In this document: positions 56,859-64,000 of the stretch, piece after piece
Layout: every line of letters begins with the position of its first letter
Numbering within the stretch: the stretch's first letter is position 1
Translations under genes and position numbers: made by a program
Notes under the pieces: generated by a model
What the model saw: only the letters and a program-made list of their open reading frames with translations
The model's database searches: none
Told to the model about the DNA's origin: nothing
NCBI GenBank assembly: GCA_040766665.1
Contig: JAXGQD010000006.1
Coordinates: 124,001-188,000 of the forward strand
Direction of reading: 5' to 3'
Length of the DNA stretch: 64,000 bases
From: JAXGQD01 sp040766665
GTDB taxonomy: Bacteria > Bacillota > Clostridia > Saccharofermentanales > Fastidiosipilaceae

Positions 56859-58820
56859 ATGTCGTTGATACTGGGTATCGACACTGGTGGCACATACACA
56901 GATGCGGTAATTTTTGATTCTGAAAACAAATCAGTATTGTGTAAAGCCAAAGCATACACAACCAAGCACGATTTACTCATAGGCATTAAGAATTGCCTTG
57001 ATGAATTGGGGAAGGATGAACTTTCTCAGGTCGGGTTAACATGCCTTTCAACCACACTCGCAACCAATGCAATTGTTGAAGACCGCGGCGGTCGAGTCGG
57101 TTTAATATATTGCGGTGGAACAATAGATGTGAAAACGCCTCAATGTATTAGCGTTGAAGTCCAGGGAAAGCTTGATATCAGGGGAAAAGTTTTAGAGGAT
57201 CTCAATGAATCGGAAATACGTGATGCAGTCAACCATTTGCTGAGCCAAGAAGTCGAAGCGATTGCTGTTTCTGGCTTTGCTAGTGTTAGAAATCCGATTC
57301 ATGAGTTAGAAATTCGAGAAATTATTCATTCAATGCGCACATTACCAGTGGTTTGTGCGCACGATTTATCATCAAAATTAGGTTTTAATGAACGCAGTAC
57401 TACGGCAGTCCTCAATGCAAAATTACTGCCCATCATCAGCAATCTTATCAAAGCCAGTCGCGACATTCTCATTGAAAAAGGTTTAGACACAAAAATAATG
57501 GTCGTAAAAGGTAACGGAAGTCTGATGGATGAATCATCAGCACTTAATAAGCCTATTGAAACAATTCTTTCAGGACCAGCAGCAAGCGTTATTGGTGCGA
57601 AATTTCTTTCCGGCAAAGATAATGCTCTAATCATTGATATAGGCGGAACGACAACCGACATTGCTAATCTTGAAAATGGCGATGTCATAATCCGTAAGGA
57701 TGGGGCGAAAGTAGGAGGCTGGCATACTCAGGTAAAGGCTGCTGACATTAGAACATTTGGTTTAGGGGGCGACAGCTATATTCAGCTTGACAGTCAAGCA
57801 CGAGTGAAGATAGGACCACTGCGTGTACACCCATTAAGCAGAATTGCGACTAAGTATCCCTATCTTACAGCAGAACTATCTTCACTTGCTCACAATACAG
57901 GATTTGAGTTATACGCTGAGCAAGAAATTGATTGTTTCTTTAATCCTAAAACTGAAAAGTCAGTTGCGCTAGTTGGTCGCGACGCGGAGATCGTGGAACT
58001 ATTAAACGGAAGACCACATTCCGCTCGCTATCTTGCTTCGGCTTTGGATACAGATATTGAGCTCTTGGGGCTTAGCAGTTTAGTTGAACGGGGGATATTA
58101 GAACGCGCATCATTGACCCCGACAGATGTTTTACTCTATTTGGGAAAATACAATATTGGAAACAGTGAAATTGTAGAATCTGCTATCCGTTACCTTGCCC
58201 AAAAGCTAGGAATGGGCGAGGAAGATTTTGCCAAATATCTGTTAAGTTGCATTGAAAAAGAGTTTGTTTTGGCTTGTGTCCAAAGTGCGATTGAATTTGA
58301 TCAGCATGATTTTGATATGAAGAACAATAGCGTAGCAGCTTATTTTTTTAACGCATCGTTTGATTCAAACCATAATGGCTTGCTAAGTACACAATTGCAA
58401 CTGAATAAACCAATTGTCGCTGTCGGCGCACCTGCAGAAGCATGGGTTAAGGAGCTTAGTCTTCATCTAAACACACAAGATTGTGTACCTCAGCACGCAG
58501 AAGTTGCAAATGCAGTGGGGGCGGCAATCGGTCAAATCATAGAAAAAGCAGAAGCGCTTATCAGACCTATAAAAAATAATAAAGTTTTTTGCCTGCATTT
58601 ACCTAAGCTAAAGCGGGAGTTTGAAAGCATAGAGGAAGCTAAGTCATTTGCTGTTGAAGTATTACGAGCGTATGTAATTAACCGTGTTATGGAACAATGC
58701 AATAACGTAATTCAGTCCTATGAAAGCGTAGACGATGTGTATATCGGAGCTAGCCATGTAAATGAAAAGGTATACATAGAAACTAAAATTATAGCAACTG
58801 CTATTGGTCAACCAGATTAG
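56859..58820 (+). CDS. Hydantoinase/oxoprolinase family ASKHA protein (possible mutase reactivase)
   Basis: The 653-residue protein has two ATP-binding phosphate motifs of the actin/Hsp70-like fold: LGIDTGGTYTDAVI at the N-terminus and IIDIGGTTTDIANL near residue 255, plus LSGPAASVIGA. This is HyuA/OplA-like. No HyuB partner is present. The gene starts 16 bases after the B12 mutase, where a mutase-associated ASKHA protein such as MutL/GlmL would be expected, so a role in reactivating the mutase is inferred. GAAGGAAA precedes the ATG. Confidence 0.72.
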   Translation: MSLILGIDTGGTYTDAVIFDSENKSVLCKAKAYTTKHDLLIGIKNCLDELGKDELSQVGLTCLSTTLATNAIVEDRGGRVGLIYCGGTIDVKTPQCISVEVQGKLDIRGKVLEDLNESEIRDAVNHLLSQEVEAIAVSGFASVRNPIHELEIREIIHSMRTLPVVCAHDLSSKLGFNERSTTAVLNAKLLPIISNLIKASRDILIEKGLDTKIMVVKGNGSLMDESSALNKPIETILSGPAASVIGAKFLSGKDNALIIDIGGTTTDIANLENGDVIIRKDGAKVGGWHTQVKAADIRTFGLGGDSYIQLDSQARVKIGPLRVHPLSRIATKYPYLTAELSSLAHNTGFELYAEQEIDCFFNPKTEKSVALVGRDAEIVELLNGRPHSARYLASALDTDIELLGLSSLVERGILERASLTPTDVLLYLGKYNIGNSEIVESAIRYLAQKLGMGEEDFAKYLLSCIEKEFVLACVQSAIEFDQHDFDMKNNSVAAYFFNASFDSNHNGLLSTQLQLNKPIVAVGAPAEAWVKELSLHLNTQDCVPQHAEVANAVGAAIGQIIEKAEALIRPIKNNKVFCLHLPKLKREFESIEEAKSFAVEVLRAYVINRVMEQCNNVIQSYESVDDVYIGASHVNEKVYIETKIIATAIGQPD

Positions 58821-58853
58821 AGAATAATCGCAGTTATTATTAGGTGGATACAA

Positions 58854-59747
58854 ATGAAAAATCTTATCGGATTACATTGTGGTTATTGGTTAGGTTCCGG
58901 CATCACCGGTGATATGTCGAAAATCATTTCATACACAAAGTCTGCCGGTGCAGACATTATCGAACTATCTATGGGCGACCTAGTGAAGTTGGACGATAGA
59001 GAATTACTGAGATTACGCAACGATGTTGAATCAGTAGGTTTGAGTATAAAAATAAATGGCGGACTGGTTACGATCGATAACGATATCTCTTCACCAGATA
59101 TTGTTACGCGAGAGAGGGGCTTTGCCCATTGCTTAAACATGTTGCGAATTTGTTCCATAATGGGTTCCAAAACCTGGTCAGGGCTTATACACAGTGCTTG
59201 GTTACTTAGACCGGATCCCGTTAATCCTATAGCGGATAAAGAAAAACGTCTGGTTCAAGCCATCAATGGCATGAAAAGAGTTACGGAAATTGCAGAAAAA
59301 GCAGACGTACGTTGTTGTTTGGAAATTGTGAATCGTTATGAACAATTTCTTTTCAACACTGTGGAGGAAGGTGTGTTATTTTGTCAGGCAGTTGATAGTC
59401 CATATTGTCAATTGTTACTCGATACATTTCATATGTCAATTGAAGAAGATAACCTTGCTGCAAGCATTTTAAGAGCTCAAAAAGTTGGTCTAATCGGTTA
59501 CATTCATATTGGGGAAACTAATCGACGCATACCTCTGGATCAATCTGGAAACACAAACTGGTTGGCATTCAAAGATGCTGTAAATGGCAGCGGTTATGTA
59601 GGCCCACTCGTTTTGGAGCCTTTGGAATTGGCTAATTCGGATTCAGCAATAAAAACGTGCACATGGCGTAGTTATGTTGACGGTAAAAATATCGATCTAA
59701 TGCTTGAAAGAGCAAAGAGCGGAATAGCGTTTTTAAGATCCTTGTGA
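58854..59747 (+). CDS. Sugar phosphate isomerase/epimerase (TIM barrel) 2
   Basis: The 297-residue protein shares the fold and metal-site pattern of the one at 53319: CCLEIVNRYE (Glu), LLLDTFHMSIEE (Asp, His), GYIHIGETNRR (His) and LVLEPLEL (Glu). The LLDTFHM and HIGExNR pattern is closest to D-tagatose/D-allulose 3-epimerase-like enzymes. It is the last gene of the operon that carries the mutase. AGGTGG precedes the ATG. Confidence 0.78.
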   Translation: MKNLIGLHCGYWLGSGITGDMSKIISYTKSAGADIIELSMGDLVKLDDRELLRLRNDVESVGLSIKINGGLVTIDNDISSPDIVTRERGFAHCLNMLRICSIMGSKTWSGLIHSAWLLRPDPVNPIADKEKRLVQAINGMKRVTEIAEKADVRCCLEIVNRYEQFLFNTVEEGVLFCQAVDSPYCQLLLDTFHMSIEEDNLAASILRAQKVGLIGYIHIGETNRRIPLDQSGNTNWLAFKDAVNGSGYVGPLVLEPLELANSDSAIKTCTWRSYVDGKNIDLMLERAKSGIAFLRSL

Positions 59748-60080
59748 GCGGTTTTTAAGACAGAAGATAGCATATAGTGGCTTTCATTCATACGCACACT
59801 TGGATATATTGTCCTTTTACACTGCAAACATTTTAGGCTCTTAAGTAAAATCTTCACGCATTCGTATGCACTTGCTTATTTTTCTACCTATCCAAACCAT
59901 ATAAGTTTTTATCAACAATAATATACAATGGAGTAAATGATTCTGTCTGTTATTTGACATTTTTTTGGCGATATATTACATTTGTAGCTCGATTTAGTGG
60001 CATAATTATTCATGAAATATCTTGTTTTATTATGTTGAAGACAAGTTTAGTTGCTGAACTATCAATAAAGGTGCTTTGTT
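59748..60080. other. Intergenic gap upstream of the GntR regulator
   Basis: Apart from promoter P4 (59954-59982) no gene or terminator is recognised. The sequence is A/T-rich. A GATATATT copy at about 59802 is followed by G and may be a partial operator. Confidence 0.45.
59954..59982 (+). promoter_or_regulatory. Promoter P4 with ATATATTA core (regulator gene)
   Basis: TTGACA at 59954-59959, a 17-base spacer and TACATT at 59977-59982, with GATATATTA at 59970-59978 in the same register as in P3. It precedes the GntR-type regulator, suggesting autoregulation. Confidence 0.55.
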
Positions 60081-60761
60081 ATGTTACCAAGATTACAGTA
60101 TTCAAATGTTCGTATCGGGAAAATCGATGTATATAGTTCATTAAAAGATGCTATTCAATTTTTGGAAATGGCCCCCGGAAGTGTTATCCATGAAGCAAAA
60201 TTAGCAGAAAGCATGGGCGTAAGTAGGACTCCGGTCCGTGAAGCCCTGCTTAGGCTTGCCGATGAACACCTCGTGAATATATTTCCTCAGAAAGGGACCT
60301 ACGTTTCAAAAATAAGCTTCAAACTAGCTAAAGAAATGAATTTGATGCGACACATACTTGAATCACAAATTTTTGGTGAGCTTTGCTCCATGAAAGCTGA
60401 TTTAACTGAAGCGACCTCCGAGAGTATGTATTTCATGAAACAGGCTGTGGCGAAAAATGACGAGTATAATTACTTAATCAATGATGGTGCTTTTCATGGC
60501 GCGATTTTTGCCTTTGCACAACATGAGTTAATCTGGGAAGAAATTGTTAAAACACGGGTACATTATTTACGGCTGTTAATTCTGGACTTAGCTTTTCCGG
60601 ATATATTACAGGAATCATATCAACAGCATATCGAGATTCTTCATGCCATAAGAGAAGGCGATCATGAGAAATTGGAGAATGTTTTGCGTGTTCATCATGA
60701 CCATGAACAGATGACCCGTGAAGACTTAATTCGCCAGCGTTATGAAGATTACATTGACTAA
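60081..60761 (+). CDS. GntR family regulator, FadR/FCD subfamily
   Basis: The 226-residue protein has an N-terminal winged helix (about 10-75, with LAESMGVSRTPVREALLRL) and a C-terminal all-helical FCD domain whose metal ligands are visible as DGAFHGAIF, QQHIEILHAI and HHDHE. FCD regulators usually sense small organic acids or sugar acids. It lies between the two transcription units of the locus and is the likely regulator of both. Confidence 0.87.
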   Translation: MLPRLQYSNVRIGKIDVYSSLKDAIQFLEMAPGSVIHEAKLAESMGVSRTPVREALLRLADEHLVNIFPQKGTYVSKISFKLAKEMNLMRHILESQIFGELCSMKADLTEATSESMYFMKQAVAKNDEYNYLINDGAFHGAIFAFAQHELIWEEIVKTRVHYLRLLILDLAFPDILQESYQQHIEILHAIREGDHEKLENVLRVHHDHEQMTREDLIRQRYEDYID

Positions 60762-61381
60762 CTTATCTGCAGTACTAGCATATTACGAATAATGCAATGT
60801 ACAGATTAATCCTCTCTCCTAGCATCTGGTTTCTGTTCATGAGCTTAATAATTGATTAGCATTAAGCCCCGAAAGAATTAATTTTGAATTTGATCAAATG
60901 GTATTGAAAGCGCTTTTTTATACATAAAATGCGTTTGTCATTTTTCTTGAGCCTCCAACATACTGATTAATTAGCGGTCCACCTATATTCATAGAGTATG
61001 GCATCGTTCAGTTTACTGAGAAGATTTGTTAATTGTTGGATTTATTCTATCTATATTCTGTAGCCTATTTACATTCACATAATTGTTAAGCGGAATTACG
61101 GTTTAATAGCTCACCGATATAATTTGTGCATTTTGGCATAGAACCAAAAAAATAATTCATCAATATGATAAATTGCGCACAAAGGATTGACACTAGATTT
61201 TTAATATATTAGTATGTATCTATTGAGGGTAATGTATTTAACATTATCTACAACGTAGTAAAGATATTAGATATTTTTTCGCACGTTGGTAAAAGCTGTC
61301 ACAGTACATAAAGTGTTACAAGTATTTTTAGATTTGCATTAATCAAAGCAGAAAACTGTATTTCGATTACGGAGTAGTTAA
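60762..61381. other. Long AT-rich intergenic gap with promoter P5
   Basis: No gene is recognised in 620 bases. Promoter P5 lies at 61187-61215. The stretch is strongly A/T-rich. The long leader between P5 and the alcohol dehydrogenase start (about 165 bases) has no recognisable riboswitch. Confidence 0.5.
61187..61215 (+). promoter_or_regulatory. Promoter P5 with TAATATATTA palindrome
   Basis: TTGACA at 61187-61192, a 17-base spacer and TAGTAT at 61210-61215; the perfect palindrome TAATATATTA spans 61202-61211. It would drive the alcohol dehydrogenase and the transporter genes. Confidence 0.6.
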
Positions 61382-62409
61382 ATGATTGTCACTAAGCAAA
61401 TGAAAGCTGCTGTATTTGAAAAGAAAGGCTTATTGACAGTTAAGACAGTCGCACGACCTCAAGTTCATAATGATAATGATGTACTCATTCGAGTTCAAGC
61501 CATCAGCATCTGTGGAACTGACGTGAGAGCTTTAGAGGACCCCCCAGCTTTTCTCTTTACTGAAGGTGTCATTATCGGACACGAATTCACTGGAGTAGTT
61601 GAAGAAATTGGGAATACAGTAAGCCACATCGCTGTTGGTGATAAAGTGGTTGTTCATCCTAATATATGGTGCGGAAAATGTCATTATTGTCGAATTGGTC
61701 AAACAAATTTGTGCACTCAGCTTGAACATATTGGTGACCGCATTAATGGTGGTATGGCTGAATATGCATGTGTTCCTGAGAGAATGGTATATAAAATCAA
61801 TAAATCAGTTCCTTCGCATGTTGCATGTCTGGTTGAACCTCTCGCCTGCGTTTTAAACTCGACTGAATCAGTACGAATTCATCCCGATGAAACCGCAGTA
61901 GTTTTTGGTGCAGGGCCAATTGGTTTAATTTTTCTAATGTTGTATAAAGCGGCAGGAGCTCAAGTTATTGTAGTGGATCTTTCGCCTTCCAGACTGGACT
62001 TAGCGAAAAGTCTGGGTGCTGATCTAGTAATTGACCCAGCTAGGGAAAATCTCGAGGAGATAGTTTTCTCACAAACAGAAATTGGAGCGGATATTGTTGC
62101 AGACGCGGTAGGTGTTCTTTACCCGATGCAATAAACATTTCTAAGAAAGGAGGTCATATTGTTCTTTTTGGCTTAAATGATGTTATTCCTGTGCAATTGC
62201 ATCAGGCACCCATCATTTATAAAGAACTGAACATACATGGAACAGTTTTGGCAAAAGGTACATTTCCATTAGCAATAAAGCTTATAGAAGAAAACCGTAT
62301 TCCAATTGAACAATTAGTAACACATCGATTACCAATAGAGGAGGTAAAAGAAGGCATCAAATTAATGAGAGAAGGTATCGGATCAAAAGTAATCATTGAA
62401 ATGAAATGA
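61382..62409 (+). CDS. Zinc-dependent MDR alcohol/polyol dehydrogenase (frame interrupted)
   Basis: The roughly 342-residue protein has SICGTDVRAL (catalytic zinc Cys), GHEFTGVVEEIG, structural zinc cysteines in WCGKCHYCRIGQTNLC, LVEPLACV and FGAGPIGLIF. It resembles sorbitol, threonine and galactitol-type dehydrogenases. The frame is lost near 62122, where CCCGATG should carry one more base; the other frame continues with GGHIVLFG and the C-terminal catalytic fold. It is probably the first oxidation enzyme after uptake. Confidence 0.8.
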
Positions 62410-62462
62410 ATTACTTGAATCAAACTCACACACCTAAAAATTTATCTAAATGAGGTATAAAT

Positions 62463-63536
62463 ATGAAAAAGATTTTCTCTTTATTAACAGCATTAGTTTT
62501 ATTAGCAGCACCGTTGGTTGCATGCAGTGGGACAAGTACAACTGCCGCTCCGGCAGAAACAAGTGCTGCAGCAGTTGAAACAAAAGCAGCAGCTGAGACA
62601 ACTGTAGCAGCAGCGGTTGAGACAACCGTGGCCGCAGCAGCAGATGCAACAAGTGCAGTTGCAAATACTAGTGGTAAGAAATTAAAAATTGCATTTATTC
62701 CAACATCTAATATCGATGAATCAATGCTTTGGTTTAGAAAGAATGCTGAAGAAGAGGCTTTAGCACTTGGATGCGAGTTCGTAGCGTATGATCCAAATGG
62801 CGACATTCAGAAACAAGTGAACCTGGTTAGCGATGCCGTTGCTGCCGGTTGCGATGGTATTGTCATGCAAGCCATGGATCAGAAAGCCGTAATTCCAGCC
62901 TTCCAAAAAGCAAAAGAAGCCGGGGTCGTCATCACCCTCTTCGGTGCTGATATTGATCCTTCTGGGCAACAGTATCGTGATTTCGTTTGCGCTCCTGACG
63001 ATACCGCAGCAGGCAGATTAGCTGGTGAGTCCATGATCAAGCATTTCCCGGATGGAGCTAGCGGAGTTGAAATCATGGGTGCACCCGGCTCGGATCCCGC
63101 GATTAAACGTGAAACCGGTTTTGAAGAAGCCATTGGCGGGTCTAACATTGAGTTATTAGACAAACAATATGTAACAAACTGGGATCCTGCGATCGCAATG
63201 TCAATTATGGAAGACTATATTACTAAATATGGTGACAAGATTCAGTATGTCTATTCCCATTGGGATAATGCTTCAACCACAATCGTTCAAGCATTAGAAA
63301 ATGCAGGAATGTTGGAAAATGTTTACATTTTAAGTGTCGATGGTGCACGTGTAGGTTTTGACCTCGTTAAAGAAGGAAAAATTGCTGCAACAATGGCACA
63401 GGACCTTGGTTTCCAGGCGAGAGAATGCGTTAAAGCTGTAGTGAAAATTAAAAATGGTGAAACCGTTGAACCATATTTAGAAGACGAATTTGTTGAAATT
63501 ACAGCTGATAAAGCAGACTATGATCCAGGTTGGTAA
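62463..63536 (+). CDS. Rbs-type sugar-binding lipoprotein of an ABC transporter
   Basis: The 357-residue protein has a signal peptide with lipobox LVAC, an Ala/Thr/Glu linker (about 25-70) and a periplasmic-binding-protein type I domain (KLKIAFIPTSNIDESM, DGIVMQAMD, CAPDDTAAGRLAGE, GVEIMGAPGS). This fits ribose/galactose/inositol-type binding proteins. The linker is very like that of the lipoprotein at 21515-22666. It precedes the transporter ATPase gene. Confidence 0.87.
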   Translation: MKKIFSLLTALVLLAAPLVACSGTSTTAAPAETSAAAVETKAAAETTVAAAVETTVAAAADATSAVANTSGKKLKIAFIPTSNIDESMLWFRKNAEEEALALGCEFVAYDPNGDIQKQVNLVSDAVAAGCDGIVMQAMDQKAVIPAFQKAKEAGVVITLFGADIDPSGQQYRDFVCAPDDTAAGRLAGESMIKHFPDGASGVEIMGAPGSDPAIKRETGFEEAIGGSNIELLDKQYVTNWDPAIAMSIMEDYITKYGDKIQYVYSHWDNASTTIVQALENAGMLENVYILSVDGARVGFDLVKEGKIAATMAQDLGFQARECVKAVVKIKNGETVEPYLEDEFVEITADKADYDPGW

Positions 63537-63569
63537 GTATCTATATTGATAGATAATGTTGATACTAAT

Positions 63570-63605
63570 TTTCCTCCGCCGTCATGCGGCGGAGGAAATG
63601 TTTTT
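63570..63605 (+). terminator. Hairpin terminator between binding protein and ATPase genes
   Basis: A perfect 12-bp stem (TTTCCTCCGCCG and its complement) with a 5-base loop is followed by TGTTTTT. It lies inside the transport operon and probably acts as a partial terminator, so that the binding protein is made in excess over the ATPase. Confidence 0.85.
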
Positions 63606-63629
63606 CAATCAATAGTGGAATGGTGAAAT

Positions 63630-64000
63630 ATGAACCCAGAGAAAAACGCTAACATTTTAGAAATTAATGGTATATCGAAATCCTTTCCCGGCGTGAAGGC
63701 CTTAAAGAATGTTTCATTAAGTGTAATTAAAGGTCAGGTGCATGGAATTGTTGGTGAGAACGGTGCCGGCAAATCAACACTGATGAAAGTTCTTTCGGGG
63801 GTCAATAAGCCAGAAGAAGGGTACTTCATCTTTGACGGCCAGAAAGTTACAGAAACAAATCCGGTGGATTCGTTGAAAATGGGGCTCAGTATCATTTATC
63901 AGGAATTCAATCTTGTAAATATGATGACTGTTGGCGAGAATATTTTTCTGGGTCGTTTTAAAGAAATGAATGGTATGAAGGGTACCCATCGTAAAGCCCG
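63630..64000 (+). CDS. Sugar ABC transporter ATP-binding protein (RbsA/MglA type), partial
   Basis: The frame is open to the right edge, about 123 residues. It has ISKSFPGVKALKNVSL, the Walker A GENGAGKSTLMKVLSG and the Q-loop IIYQEFNLV, typical of the first half of the double-ATPase protein of ribose-type transporters. The permease gene should follow outside the window. Confidence 0.87.
   Translation, partial: MNPEKNANILEINGISKSFPGVKALKNVSLSVIKGQVHGIVGENGAGKSTLMKVLSGVNKPEEGYFIFDGQKVTETNPVDSLKMGLSIIYQEFNLVNMMTVGENIFLGRFKEMNGMKGTHRKA

Noticed and set aside
59954..60136. 60-residue open frame before the GntR gene
   Set aside because: It overlaps promoter P4 and the regulator start, is hydrophobic by chance of AT-richness and lacks a ribosome binding site.
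1..64000. Transposase, phage, plasmid or conjugation genes, rRNA and tRNA genes
   Set aside because: None was recognised on either strand; the only mobile-like features are short non-coding repeats.

Overview
The window looks like chromosomal DNA of a Bacillota bacterium, most likely a member of the Clostridia. The reasons are the sufC-sufD-sufS-sufU-sufB order, a glmU/pth/mfd block, a PPi-type phosphofructokinase, strong AGGAGG-type ribosome binding sites with occasional GTG/TTG starts, and lipoproteins with long Ala/Thr/Glu linkers after the lipobox Cys. This placement rests on gene order and motifs only. No rRNA, tRNA, CRISPR array or transposase gene was recognised.

Region 1 (1-39.56 kb) is a housekeeping backbone. 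It runs: end of phoU with a PhoB/PhoR pair; the suf Fe-S operon; a sugar kinase and a GH13 glycosidase; purA; a DUF1576 membrane protein; a phosphohexomutase; hisHF; a GT4 glycosyltransferase; ApbE with a repeat-containing lipoprotein; a Fur-family regulator; an orphan prepilin-peptidase-like pair; an unusual GlmU homologue with pth and mfd; trmO; an FAD oxidoreductase; pyrG; a CtpE-like P-type ATPase with dCMP deaminase; and proB. Its long intergenic gaps hold 'repeat islands' of three kinds: a 201-bp element with terminal inverted repeats (2 copies), a roughly 206-210-bp nested-palindrome element (2 copies), and short GTCGC...GCGAC palindromes, tandem at about 38 bp. The gap before the glmU homologue has three perfect TTATCCACA DnaA boxes.

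Region 2 (39.56-64 kb) is visibly more AT-rich and encodes one large catabolic locus that runs off the right end. It contains two class III aminotransferases, a three-gene proton-translocating transhydrogenase whose PntB carries a duplicated NADP-binding domain, a KduI/IolB-type cupin isomerase, two SDRs, a Gfo/Idh/MocA dehydrogenase, an aldehyde dehydrogenase, a class II aldolase, a PPi-dependent phosphofructokinase, two TIM-barrel isomerases, a single-chain glutamate-mutase-like B12 enzyme immediately followed by a hydantoinase/oxoprolinase-type ASKHA protein, a GntR/FCD regulator, a zinc alcohol dehydrogenase, and an Rbs-type sugar ABC transporter. Five promoter-like sites share an ATATATTA core, suggesting one regulon. 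The set resembles a rewired inositol or aminocyclitol pathway without IolD or an IolC-type kinase in view, in which a B12-dependent rearrangement has been inserted. The substrate is unknown.

Caution: at least eight genes (sufC, the sugar kinase, the DUF1576 gene, mfd, pyrG, pntB, the class II aldolase, the Zn-alcohol dehydrogenase) are broken by one- or two-base frameshifts, several in homopolymers, and many are essential-type genes. Sequencing or assembly error is more likely than gene decay, so these are annotated as single genes with interrupted frames.
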